This document shows, one piece after another, positions 45,648 through 57,293 of a DNA stretch of 64,000 nt (positions are counted from its first letter, which is position 1; each line of letters opens with the position of its first letter). The notes beneath the pieces were generated by a model, which searched no databases, was not told the DNA's origin, and worked only from the letters and a program-made list of their open reading frames with translations. The stretch comes from Macrocystis pyrifera (lineage: Eukaryota > Sar > Phaeophyceae > Laminariales > Laminariaceae): positions 10,991,427 through 11,055,426 of the forward strand of contig JASSKH010000010.1 of the NCBI GenBank assembly GCA_031763025.1, written 5' to 3'. Position numbers and translations under genes: made by a program.

Positions 45648-46373
45648 CTAGCGTAGTCGAGAAAACATGAAAGAATATACGAGAAAACCAGGAAGAGATT
45701 ATGTCCGTGGAGAAGTCTGGGAGAAACAAGACAGAGGTAGAAGAAAAACGATAGAAGAGAGGGAAATGCTAGCGGTAAGAAACAAGGTAAAAATTCGAAG
45801 AAACACTTGGAAATGTGCTTACTATTGAGCGAAGGGGTAGGAACGAAAATGTATTTTCACAGCCCAATGGACTTCTCGAAAATGCTGAAACTGTGATTTC
45901 GTGTATGGGACCTAGACCTGCCAGAAAAAAGGAAGAGGTATACCAGTATAGCCGGTAGGAGGAGGAAGCAGATGGACAGATGTGCCCGTGTGGCCAGTCA
46001 AAGTAGAGAAGAATTCACATAGTAGGGGAATGTGAGATGTACAAGGAGGAACAAGATGTGTTCAAAGAGATGAAATGATGAAACAAATAGACGAATGTGC
46101 ATTGGAGAACTTTGATGCACTACATAGATAGTAGCGAGAAAACGATCTCTCTCACGAGATAGATGGTGGCCACGGGCCGTGAAACAGGAAGGGGAGACCT
46201 TTAGCAAAGTTTTATATCATATGTAATATATGGAAACAACGTAGTGAGCACCCAACTGTTGGAGGTGTCTCTACTAGGAGCAGGAACGGTGCTCAGTGCC
46301 GAAAGGGATGCGTGGTCAATGGTCAAATGACTAAGGCAAGCAACAAATGAGTACCCCCCTCCCCCGCCCCCCC
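45617..46373 (+). pseudogene. Non-LTR reverse-transcriptase 3' relic bracketed by poly-C, copy 2
   Basis: The same element as at 13533-14306: it shares gaagtctgggagaaacaaga-like, gacctagacctgccagaaa, gatgtgcccgtgtggc and ggaggtgtctctactaggag words, with more indels. It starts directly after C30 and ends at tgagta followed by a C-rich run (46354-46373). Confidence 0.6.
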
Positions 46374-48244
46374 TATATGTGTCCCCTCTTCGTCGTCACA
46401 CTCTCCCGACTTCGTCGCTCTCGTCGGAGGGGCGAACACTATCGCCAGCGTCGATCTTGTTGGTGCCCCCTCTCTAGACCATGATGATAATGATCTTCTC
46501 ACATCAGCCCACTTCCTTCCCTGAAACCCTGCCTGTGTTCACAAAACAGGCTGTAACACAAGTGCATCTCGGAGGGAGAAAAAATAAAAGTGCGAAATAG
46601 TGCGCACAGCCAAGACATCACCTTGCACAGGGTCCGATGCCTGCCACCCTGTGGCTGGAGCCGAATGCCCCCGTGCGCAGTCCGTAAGGGAAAAGCGGTA
46701 CTATCAAGCTGTGGTATACCATCCCGTATCACTTGCAGCCAAGTAACACCAGGAGCATATCCCATGGTATTATATGCGTATGTTCGAAAAAAAAAAACAC
46801 GAAGAGGAAACAGAATAAAGAAGAAAGGGAAAAAACGATGAGGGAAAGAAAAGCGAAGCATGCGCCCAGGGCAAGGCGCAGGCCGAGTCCCGAGGACAAG
46901 ATTGCTGTTAGCTGGTACGATCAGTCCTATGGTATGTCCAGTTGATGGACCAACACAAAAATAAGCACGTCACAAAAGAAGACAAGACGGAAGGCAAGAA
47001 TATACAACAAGAGGGTGTGGAGACGAAGCGCTAACAACGCACAAAAACGAGCGGTTCTACTATATGCCCAGTTGCTGGGTCAAGGACGACACAACCGACA
47101 CAAAGAAGACAGGTATACAGACGGAGCAAGAGAGGGCAAAAAAAAAAATCGTGCAAAAAAAGGAAGAATAGCAGTTTGGGTCACACAATTATGTGAAAAC
47201 CAGGCATGGATCCACCTGTGATATCTTCGAGACCGTCATCTACACCCGTTGTGACCTTGCCCGACACTAAACGGGTTGACCGTGGGATATGAGTCTATGT
47301 CGAGGTAAGGTCTATCATCATCGTCGCACGAGCTGATTTTTGTCAGCACATGACAATTTGCAACGAGAAAAAACAAACTTGTGCCGCCTCTGCAGCCGTT
47401 CGAAAAACAGAAAAAAAAACAAAACATTATTACGGCAACAAACAGATTGCTATTATACAACTCGTGACATATAACAAAAACAATATAGATAATAACAGCA
47501 GCAGCAGTGAGACAAAATCGTACTACCGGTCTACAGCACGGCAACTAACTGCTGCTGCAGCCGCACTCAAGCAGTGCTTTTGTCATGTGTGTGTCATCAT
47601 GCCGACTGGACCAGGTAGGTGCCAAATCAAATACCTGGTACGAACTATTATTATACATTTATTTACAGTTACTATTAATAATAGTAGTATTAACAAATGT
47701 ATGCTTCGACGTACCCACCAGCACAACAACAGCAGCAGCTTGTGTGTACGTAGCGTGTAGGAGATATTATTATTATAGATTCAGTCCAAATGATTGTTGA
47801 CAAAGAAGAAGGAGCTGAAACGTGAATCTGTGAAAATAGAAACGCTGAGATCGCAACGGCTCGAGTTCATTCACACACACACCTGCATTATTACGCAGCA
47901 AGCAGTCCTTATCCTACTACTACTCTCTGTTGTACTATTAATACTATTAATACATAGTTCTTCTGTACGACCTCTCTGGCAATGAAAAACATCGTATCAT
48001 TTCAATGATATAGATACGTACAACTATAATTACGATTTTTGAGGTCGTTGTGACTTGCTGGCTCTTCGCAAACAGCCCTTCTTCTTTGCAGCCGAACAGC
48101 AACCTTTCTTCCTTCTTTGAAACAGCCGAACAGCCAAACAACCTTTCTTCTTTCTTCTTCGCAAACTGCCAACCAATAGACAGCTGTTCACAAGCAGCCC
48201 AATCGAACCCAACTGACAACTGACTGAGGCACACGCCAGCTAAA
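46374..48244. other. Intergenic, nothing supported
   Basis: A TACCTGGTA pair near 47615-47640 and short A-rich runs only. Confidence 0.45.
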
Positions 48245-48397
48245 GACTTTCTAGAAGCTTCTATTGTTTGACCCGCTTTGACCCGGTCTTCTCCGCTTTG
48301 ACCCATTTGACCCATTTGAGGACTTTCTAGAAGCTTCTATTGTTTGACCCGCTTTGACCCGGTCTTCTCCGCTTTGACCCATTCGACCCATTTGAAG
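48245..48397 (+). repeat. 76-bp tandem duplication
   Basis: gactttctagaagcttctat at 48245 and 48321, each followed by tgtttgacccgctttgaccc and ggtcttctccgctttgaccc. Two full units just upstream of the zinc-finger gene. Confidence 0.85.
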
Positions 48398-48513
48398 CGC
48401 GTTTGACTCAAGCTGTCTCAGCATGTCAAGCCCCCTCACATCATTATTAACGACCTCTCTCTGGTCTCTCTATAGCCCCCACGTCTCCACCCACGACCGA
48501 TCTACAGTACGTC

Positions 48514-49020
48514 ATGAACACCACGACCACCGCCGCCACAAAGTCTACCGCAAACTTTCGTACCTCGACGACTTCCGCCGGCGGCGGTTCGGCTCGCCGC
48601 ACGGCTTCTAAAAGAGGCGTCACACCTTCGACGAGTGGCAAAGGTTCAGCCGTCGGCAGCCAAGCTGCTGCTGTCGGCGGTGAACCTGCTGCTGTAGCTG
48701 CAACCCCCGCCTCTGCGTTCTCGACGCCCCCGAAGCACACATCCCCCTCGTCGAGAGGCGCGTGGTCCACGCCCTCTGGCAAGAGAGCGTCTACAACAAA
48801 GACCGACCTTGTGCCGGCAGTTCGTTGCGACCGGTGCTCGGACCACCACTTGGTGAAGAACTCCTCACCTGGTGGAAAAAAAACGTCGCTTTTGCGACCT
48901 GCAAGGACGTGGCGTGCGCTGGTGGAGGGATAATCCTGTACTGGGCTACAGACTGCGAGTTTTGTGCTCGGCCTATCAAAGAAGGCACGGTCTCCTACTC
49001 CCTCGAGACCGCTGACGGTG
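48514..49020 (+). CDS. Zinc-finger gene exon 1 with A8 frame shift
   Basis: Frame from the ATG is open to 48930 (stop after LVEG). The other frame is open from 48684 to the donor and carries CEFCARPIKEG. The switch fits a missing A in AAAAAAAA at 48876-48883 or -1 slippage at A-AAA-AAA. An alternative is that the second frame alone is coding from an unseen upstream exon. Confidence 0.5.
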
Positions 49021-49363
49021 GTGAGTGTCTTGGATCTGTTGTTGCATGCTGTCTGTTGCCAGTACGTTCTTCTGGGTTTTCAATTGCCTTTTTGCATACA
49101 AACCTACCTCAAAGCGTTTATTTTTTGGACTCATCCATGCTCGTTCTTTCCCCATCGTTCGTTGCGTCCGCTCCTCTTACAGTGCACGCGAACGCGCACA
49201 TGCACAACTGTTTGCGGGACGTGAACGAAGGAACGGAGGATTCAGCTGTCGCCGTCACCGCTGCACCGAACGACGTGAGTGCTGCTGCTACTGTGCTGCA
49301 TTCTCGGTGCAAACGATTTCTGTACGTTTTGGTGACCCTACGTACTCCTTTTGCTCGTTTTTT

Positions 49364-49396
<33 letters not shown>

Positions 49397-50105
49397 GATC
49401 GCCACGCCGTGAGTGCTGCTGCTGTGTACTTGCTGCTACTGTAGTGCTGCTGCGTTGTTGCCGTGCGTCATGCTGGAAGTGTACATATTTATGTATCGTC
49501 AATAAAATTCATGTCGTTGCTATGCTGCTGCTGCCGCTGCTGCTGTGGTGCTGCTGCGTTGTTGCCGTGTGTGTGTCTATTCTTGACATGAAACCGTCTG
49601 TTCTTGACATAAAACCGTTTTTTTTCTACCCGTCGAAATCTGTACATCATGCTGGACGCGATTCGTGTGTGTACATTGCCCTGTGTGTGTCTTTTCTTTC
49701 TTGGCTTCGTTCTTTTCTTCATTTTGCTATGCTGCTGCTGTGGTGCTGCTGCGTTGTTGCTGTGTGTCTGTTCTTGACATGAAACCGTTCTTTCTGCAGC
49801 AGCTGCTGCTGCTAATGCTGCCGCAATATCCACTGAATGTTCCTATGTACTCGGATCACTGTTTTTCTTGGTCGTTGTTGTACCTAAATGGTGGTGTTGG
49901 TAACTGAAAAATAATATTTTAGTCGTTTTGCTGCTGCATTTTTTTGCGTACACTGAAGAATGTTCGTATGTACACGAATTACTGTTTTTCTTGGTCGTTT
50001 TTGTACCCAAATGGTGGTGTTGGTACCAGAAAAAAAAAAAATAGTCGTTTTGCTGCTGCATTTTCTTTTTTCCTTTTTTGGCTTCGTTGTTTTCATGTCG
50101 TTGCT

Positions 50106-50145
<40 letters not shown>

Positions 50146-53100
50146 GTTGCTGCTGCGTTGCTGCCGTATGCGTGTCTGTTCTTGACATGAAACCGTTCTT
50201 TCTACCCGTCGAAATCTGTACATCATGCTGGACGTGATTCGTGTGTGTACATTACCCTGTGTAGCAGCTTCGGCAGTTCACAATGTTCGTATGTACTCGG
50301 ATTACTGTTTTTCTTGGTCGTTTTTGTACCCAAATTGTGGTGTTGGTACCTGAAAAAAAAACAAAATTAGTCGTTTTGCTGCTGCATTTTTTGCGTGCAC
50401 TGAATATTCGTATGTACACGGATTACTGTTTTTCTTGGTCGTTTTTGTACCAAAATGGTGCTGCCGCAATATCCACTGAATGTTCCTATGTACTCGGATT
50501 ACTGTTTTTCTTGGTCGTTGTTGTACCTAAATGGTGGTGTTGGTAACTGAAAAAAAAATATTTTAGTCGTTTTGCTGCTGCATTTTTTTGCGTACACTGA
50601 AGAATGTTCGTATGTACACGAATTACTGTTTTTCTTGGTCGTTTTTGTACCCAAATGGTGGTGTTGGTACCAGAAAAAAAAAAATAGTCGTTTTGCTGCT
50701 GCATTTTCTTTTTTCCTTTTTTGGCTTCGTTGTTTTCATGTCGTTGCTTTGCTGCTGCTGCTGCTGCTGCGTTGCTGCTGCGTTGCTGCCGTATGCGTGT
50801 CTGTTCTTGACATGAAACCATTCTTTCTACCCGTCGAAATCTGTACATCATGCTGGACGTGATTCGTGTGTGTACATTACCCTGTGTAGCAGCTTCGGCA
50901 GTTCACAATATTCGTATGTACACGGATTACTGTTTTTCTTGGTCGTTTTTGTACCAAAATGGTGGTGTTGGTACCAGAAAAAACTACTTTATATAGTCGT
51001 TTAGCTGTTGCTTTTTTTTCTTTATCTTTCTTGGCTTCGTTCTTTTCATGTCGTTGCTTTGCTGCTGCTGCTGCTGCTGCTGCTGTGGTGCTGCTGCATT
51101 GTTGCCGTGTGTGTGTCTGTTCTTGACATGCAACCGTTCTTTCTACCCGTCGAAATCTGTACATCATGCGGGACGTGATTCGTGTGTGTACATTACCCTG
51201 TGTTGCAGCTTCTGCAGTTGAATGTTCGTATGTACTCGGACTATTGTTTTTCTTGGTCGTTTTTGTACCCAAATTGTGGTGTTGGTACCTGAAAAAAAAA
51301 AACAAAATTAGTCGTTTTGCTGCTGCATTTATTGTTTTTCTGTTGTCGTTTTTGTACCCAAATTGTGGTGTTGGTACCTGAAAAAAACAAAAAAATAGTC
51401 GTTTTGCTGCTGCATTTTTTTGCGTGCACTGAATGTTCGTATGTACACGGATTACTGTTTTTCTTGGTCGTTTTTGTACACAAATGGTGTTGGTGCCAGA
51501 AAAAAGTACTTTATATAGTCGTTTTTGTACCCAAATGGTGTTGGTACCATAAAAAAGTACTTTATATAGTCGTTTTGCTGTTGCTTTTTTTTCTTTTCTT
51601 TCTTGGCTTCGTTCTTTTCATGTTGCTATGCTGCTGCTGTGGTGCTGCTGCGTTGTTGCTGTGTGTCTGTTCTTGACATGAAACTGTTCTTTCTGCAGCA
51701 GCTGCTGCTGCTAATGCTGCCGCAATATCCACTGAATGTTCCTATGTACTCGGATTACTGTTTTTCTTGGTCGTTGTTGTACCTAAATGGTGGTGTTGGT
51801 AACTGAAAAATAATATTTTAGTCGTTTTGCTGCTGCATTTTTTTGCGTACACTGAAGATTGTTCATATGTACACGAATTACTGTTTTTCTTGGTCGTTTT
51901 TGTACCCAAATGGTGGTGTTGGTACCAGAAAAAAAAAAATAGTCGTTGTGCTGCTGCATTTTCTTTTTTCCTTTTTTGGTTTCGTTGTTTTCACTGTCGT
52001 TGCTTTGCTGTTGCTGCTCTTCTGCTGTGGTGCTGCTGCTGCGTTGTTGCCGTGTTTGTCTGTTCTTACATGAAACCGTTCTTTCTGCAGCAGCTGCTGC
52101 TGCTAATGCTGCCGCAATATCCACTCGATGTTCGTATGTACTCGGATTTACTGTTTTTCTTCGTTTTTGTACCCAAATGGTGGTGTTGGTACCTGAAAAG
52201 AAATATATTTTACTCCTTTTGCTGAAGGACCAAAAAAAAAAAAATTGAGTCGTTTTGCTGCTGCATTTTTTTTTTTTCTTTTTTGGCTTTGTTTTCATGT
52301 CGTTGCTATGATGCTGCTGCTGTGGTGCTGCTGCGTTGTTGCCGTGTTTGTCTGTTCTGTTCGTACTCGGATTACTGTTTTTCTTCGTTTTTGTACCCAA
52401 ATGGTGTGTGTGTTGGTACCTGAAAAAAAAAAAAATGGTCATTTTTGCTGCTGCATTTTTTGCGTACACGGATAATTGTGTTTCTTGGTCGTTTTGTGCG
52501 CTGCTGCGTTATTGCCGTACATGCTGGATTGTTGTGCCGTGTTTGTCTGTTCGTACTCGGATTACTGTTTTTCTTCGTTTTTGTACCCAAATGGTGGTGT
52601 TGGTACCTGAAAAAAAAAAAATGGTCATTTTGCTGCTGCATTTTTTGCGTACACGGATAATTGTGTTTCTTGGTCGTTTTGTGGCGCTGCTGCGTTATTG
52701 CCGTACATGCTGGATTGTTGCCGTGTTTGTCTGTTCGTACTCGGATTACTGTTTTTCTTCGTTTTTGTACCCAAATGGTGGTGTTGGTACCTGAAAAAAA
52801 AAAAAATGGTCATTTTGCTGCTGCATTTTTTGCGTACACGGATAATTGTGTTTCTTGGTCGTTTTGTGGCGCTGCTGCGTTATTGCCGTACATGCTGGAA
52901 ATTTTTTTTGTGTTTATTACACATTGTGCGTGTCTACATATTTCTGTGTCGTCAAATGTCTTTTTTTGTCGTGTTGCTGCGTTTTTGCCGTACATCATGC
53001 TGTACGTGATTTGTGTGTGTACTACAATTGTGTGTGTACATATTTCTGTATCGTCATGTTTTTTTTTGTCGTGTTGCTGCGTTGTTGCCGTACATCATGC

Positions 53101-53887
53101 GATTTTGCGATTGCGGCCGAGCAGGGTACATAGCTTTTTTCTTGCTTTTTTTCATATCGGTGCTATGCTGCTGCTGCTGCAGCCCGCCGATCCGTTGCTG
53201 CTGCTGCTGCTGCTAATGCTAAGCTGCTAGTGATAATCCTGGCACAATATTCACTGAATGTTCGTATGTACTCGGATTATTGCTGTTCTTGATCGTTTTT
53301 GTACGTAAATGGTCGTACAAATAATGAACTCTGCCCCTCTCCCCCCCCTCTTCCGCCTCCCCCGCCATTCCCTGCACGCCACTCCCGGCCCGTGACGTAC
53401 AGTTTACGGGAAGCCCTGGAGCAGGCGAAATGGAAGGGAGTCTTTTTCCGCTTGATTATTATGTGTCTCTTCTTTGATTGTGGAGTTCGTCAGGCGGCAG
53501 TTGTAGCACTTGCCACCGACCTGATTGAAGACAACATAGGATGCACGCGAGTTCGTCAGGCGGCAGTTGTAGCACTTGCCACCGACCTGATTGAAGACAA
53601 CATAGCGTGCATCCTATGTTGTCTTCAATCAGGTCGGTGGCAAGTGCTACAACTGCCGCCTGACGAACTCCATAATCAAAGAAGGAGACATAATAATCAA
53701 GCGGAAAAAGACTCCCTTCCATTTCGCCTGCTCCAGGGCTTCCCGTAAACTGTACGTCAAGCAGATCGTCGTAATCCAGGACGAGCGGCACGCGAAGTAC
53801 GGTGCGAAGGCTAAGCTTGAGGAGGAGAAAAACGCCTCGAAACGCAAGGCAGTCTCCATCGACTTGCTCGGTTCGGACTCTGAGTAA
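48514..53887 (+). CDS. Triple C-x2-C zinc-finger-like protein with C-terminal SIM, 3 exons
   Basis: Exons 48514-49020, 49183-49274 and 53633-53887. Exon 1 starts at an ATG and gives a Ser/Thr/Ala-rich disordered region, then CDRCSDHHLVKN; the frame must slip by -1 at an A8 run (48876-48883) to continue VAFATCKDVACAGG. With that slip, three similar blocks appear: CDRC...FATC, CEFCARPIKEG...HMHNC and CYNCRLTNSIIKEG...FHFAC. The last two share IKEG after the C-x2-C. The C-terminus is Lys/Glu-rich helix and then VSIDLLGSDSE, which resembles a SUMO-interaction motif. Splice sites: GGTG|gtgagt to ctcctcttacag, and GAC|gtgagt to gttgtcttcaatcag; phases match. The fold is unassigned; a PARP-type or similar DNA/RNA-binding zinc finger is one idea. 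No name is offered. Confidence 0.55.
49183..49274 (+). CDS. Zinc-finger gene exon 2
   Basis: 92 nt with strong acceptor (ccgctcctcttacag) and donor (GAC|gtgagt). It completes finger 2 (HANAHMHNCLRDV) and adds an acidic linker. Confidence 0.6.
49340..53230 (+). repeat. CTG-rich satellite filling the last intron of the zinc-finger gene
   Basis: Over a dozen degenerate units containing tatgtactcggattactg, tttttcttggtcgtttttgt, acccaaatggtggtgttgg and tagtcgttttgctgctgcat, interspersed with (CTG)n runs (for example 49364-49395, 50107-50142, 51060-51085). Larger blocks are themselves duplicated (49817-50240 resembles 50461-50890 and 51718-52080). The frames on both strands are repeat artefacts. 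Confidence 0.85.
53393..53759. repeat. Inverted partial duplication of the zinc-finger exon 3
   Basis: Left arm 53393-53548 is the near-perfect reverse complement of 53605-53759, the acceptor and first ~125 bp of exon 3. A shorter direct copy of the left arm (gagttcgtcaggcggcagtt onwards) fills 53550-53604. Differences are few (for example tgtgtctcttctttgattgt against its partner), so the event is young or the assembly is locally wrong. Confidence 0.8.
53633..53887 (+). CDS. Zinc-finger gene exon 3
   Basis: Acceptor gttgtcttcaatcag, 84 codons, TAA at 53885-53887. It holds finger 3 (KCYNCRLTNSIIKEG, then TPFHFACSRAS), a charged helix (AKLEEEKNASKRK) and the SIM-like tail. Confidence 0.65.
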   Translation, partial: VGGKCYNCRLTNSIIKEGDIIIKRKKTPFHFACSRASRKLYVKQIVVIQDERHAKYGAKAKLEEEKNASKRKAVSIDLLGSDSE

Positions 53888-54405
53888 ATTCTACTACTGC
53901 ACCCCCCCACCCCCGGTGCTTTTCGAGGTCGTGCGCTTTTATAGCTATTACTCCTGCCGTCGTTCTGGCGTGATCTTTTGCGTTGTTAGCAAAAGAAACA
54001 GTTGACTTTGGCGTGTGCCAAGATCGATTATATTTTCGGCATCCTACTTTAGGTGTCGTCAACTTAGCTTTTTTTTCGAGGGACACCGTTTGTGGACGTG
54101 CGTCTCCGGGCTTTTTTTGTCCCTGTCGTCGTTGTCTTGGTTCTCAAGCAAACGTTCGACTGATTTTTCTGCATTCTACTTGGGGCGTCGTGCACTTTTG
54201 CGTTTTTAGCGGAAGACAGTTTGTGCACGTGAGTCTGATATATTGTTTGAGTCGTACCTGTCGCCAAGGTCTGGCTGCTTTTCTGCACGTTTCGGTGTCT
54301 CGGTCCTTCGCTATAGCAAAGGATATCGGCTTCTACGTTCTACCTTGGGTGTGTGCTCGGGGTGTGTTCTCGCTAATAAAAAAAAAAAATTACCATCAAC
54401 TGGAT

Positions 54406-55008
54406 ATGGCGAACAACCATCACTCAGGTGTTATGTCTTTCGGGGACCTCTCCGTCTGCATGCCGACTGAATACGTGTGTTCTGCCACGTCATTGAAGCA
54501 TGCTCTGAACAATTTGTGTCCGCATTGCCATGCTTGGACTTGGGCAGAAGAGTCTATTAACTGCTGCTCGAAAGGCACTTACGTGGTTGAACCTCTCCAA
54601 ACATTACCGGAAGAAATTGCTTTGCTCTATCGCCAACGTGCTTTTGTTCAAAATCAACGTAAGTACAACGGTCTTTTCGCTTTCACTGCACTCGGTGCCT
54701 CTCCTTCCCCTACCTGGACTCAACCGTCGTACCCTAGCATGTTACAACTACATGGACGTGCCTATCACCGTATCATGGACTCCTTCCGCGGACCATACAA
54801 TGAACGTACACCAGTCGTCAACAAAGCTCGAATGTACATATACGACGCGGTGATGATGCAGCAAGCGAACGATCTACAAGATATTAATATGGACTACGTT
54901 TCCACTCTTTCCACGTCTCTCAGCTCGCATAATTCATGGATATCCACATACAAGTCTGTTCTATTAGAGAGATCAACGAAGCCGACCCACAAGACAACGT
55001 CGGTATAG
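54406..55008 (+). pseudogene. Helitron Rep/helicase, part 1 (N-terminal zinc region)
   Basis: ATG at 54406. Contains CPHCHAWTWAEESINCCSKG, YNGLFAFTALGAS, LHGRAYHRIMDSFRG and LSSHNSWISTYKSV, the usual N-terminal motifs of Helitron helicases. Homology leaves this frame near 54965 and resumes in the frame of part 2, a -1 shift with no classical slippery site, so probably an indel. Confidence 0.75.
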
Positions 55009-57293
55009 AGTTCGCTCAGGTAACCAGACAAACACACGGTTCTATCGTTGGAGACGCGCCACCTCCGACTGGAAAAGAAATCGCTGCCCTTATCTTTAAA
55101 GATGACCCTGAAACACGTGCTAAGCGCTATGTTTACACTTTCCCTCGATCTGGTCCAACCGATGTTTGTGATCGCCCAAGATTTGTTCCATTGTGGACGC
55201 CTATGTATGAAAGCTTACAATATCCTCTTCTGTTCTTCCACGGGGAACCGGGATGGAGTCCAGGTTATTTCAAAGAATGTCCGAGCAAAAAATCTCAAAC
55301 TTTATCTATTACGACAGATAAGCCAGTGAAAATATGGGTATACGCACGACAAAGACTACTGTGCGAAAATGTCTTCCACAAGTTGTCTATAGTGGCCCAA
55401 GAATGGGCTTGCGACGCCTTCTCTCGACAGGAGGACAACATCCTAGATTTCATCGGATCTAACAGATGCCAAAGAAGAATCACGTCGTTCAACGCTATTC
55501 ACCAGGCCGTCCGCAATTCTCCAACTGGCAAAAAATTGCCCATTTCGTTCCACGGTTCACCCGCAAACAGGAAAAGAAGGCAACTAGACGCCATGAGTGT
55601 TGTCACCAGGAAAGGGAAACCCCACCTTATGATTACCATGACGTGCAATGGCAATTGGCCCGAGATACAAGACAACTTACTCCCTGGTCAAAGCGCTCTC
55701 GATCGACCCGACTTATGCAATCGCGTATTCAAAATAAAACTCAAACAGCTGATGCACGACCTCACAAGGAACCTCTTCGGCAAGGCAGAATACTACCTTA
55801 CTGTCATCGAATTTCAGAAACGAGGACTCGTTCATGCTCATATTGTTGTCAAGTTTAAAGGTTTAAGTCCTGAGGCTAGGCACGAGGTTGATCAATGGAT
55901 ATGGGCTAATCTACCAGACGAACGCATCGCTAACGGCAAACTCCGCGAAAAGGTAATTAAATACATGGTCCATCAAAAATGTGGGGACTTTAATCCTAAC
56001 GCACCTTGCATGACGACTTGCAAAAAAACTAACAAAAAATTCTGCTCCAAGCACTACCCGCAACCTTTCCATGATCATACCACAACCAATGCTAGCACTG
56101 GGCGAGCGGAGTACAGACGCCTCAACAACGGCGACAAAGCGACCATAAAACAAAAGAACGGGGAACGAATAACCGTGGAAACTGACATCGACAATCAATG
56201 GATCGTTCCTTACAACCCATTTCTACTAATGAAATTTGACTGCCACATTTGCTGCGACTTGGTAACAGCAAAAGCTGTTATTGCCTATCTCTACAAGTAC
56301 TGTTTCAAAGGACGCGACATGGCCAAAGCGAAAATTCTGTTCGAAGGTAATGAAATTGAGGCATACAAGAGCATCAGGTACATATCTAGCTCTGAAGCAA
56401 TGTGGAGGATTTTTGGATACGCAATGCAATACCGCACACCTAATGTCATACTGCTCTTCGTCCACCTTCAAGGAGAGCACATCGTCGTTCATGAAGAGGC
56501 CGACGACGATGTCCAACGTCGTACTAAAGCCAACAAAAAAGTTTCTGACCTCATGAAATACTTCGCTCGGCCTTCAGGCCCTCTCTATGACGACCTCACA
56601 TTCCTAGATTATTTTGAGAACTACATTGTCCTACCCAAAAAACGTGCCAAGAAAAGAAAAAACACCCACAACGACGAATCTGACGACAGCGACTCCGGCA
56701 GTGACAACAGCGACGATGAAAACATCAACATAGACCATAACAACAACGAAATCGACAAAGACCTTTACTCCAACTATGTTTACCCACGACAAACCCCATG
56801 CGTCTGCAGAGTAAATTTCTGTAAACCTGACGCGGGTGACGTGTGGTATCTTCGACTACTACTTCACCACATCGCTTCTTCTGGTTGGGAGGATATCCGC
56901 ACAGTTCACGACATTCTTTACGATACACACAACGAGGCCGCTCGCCAACGCGGTTTGGTGCAAGATCACGACGAGTACAACATAGCTTTTGAAGAAGCCA
57001 TTGATTTTTCTACACCGCGTGAGCTCAGAACACTCCTGGTTACTCTTATCATCGCAGGTGCCCCCGCCTCATCCTTATGGGAATCTCACAGTTCTTGCCT
57101 CGATTCTGACTTCCGGTCTACCATGTCTCCTTCCGCAGCTCAACAAAGAGCATTACGCGAGATTGACCTAATGCTCAGTAAGCACGGAAAAACTACAATT
57201 TCCGTCGGACTTCCTGCTGTTGAACATGACAACTCTGAATACGACAGGCTTCTTCATGCCTTCGACAAAGACGACATGCGCCCAGCAAGCTGA
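54936..57293 (+). pseudogene. Helitron Rep/helicase, part 2 (HUH Rep domain)
   Basis: Carries HLMITMTCNGNWPEIQ, the HUH motif in EFQKRGLVHAHIVVKF, the zinc-like CMTTCKKTNKKFCSKHYPQP, the tyrosine motif YLYKYCFKGRD and YKSIRYISSSEAMWRIFGY. These are the nuclease residues used for rolling-circle transposition. Ends at AGC-TGA (57288-57293). The helicase continues in the +1 frame. Confidence 0.8.

Noticed and set aside
48853-48905. A 53-bp intron to bridge the two frames of the zinc-finger exon 1
   Set aside because: It would keep phase, but it is far shorter than every other intron here and would remove the FATC half of finger 1; an A8 indel or slippage fits better.
49340-53230. CRISPR-like array or leucine/cysteine-rich coding repeats
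   Set aside because: Units are degenerate satellite with CTG runs, no unique spacers; frames change with indels and lie in an intron.
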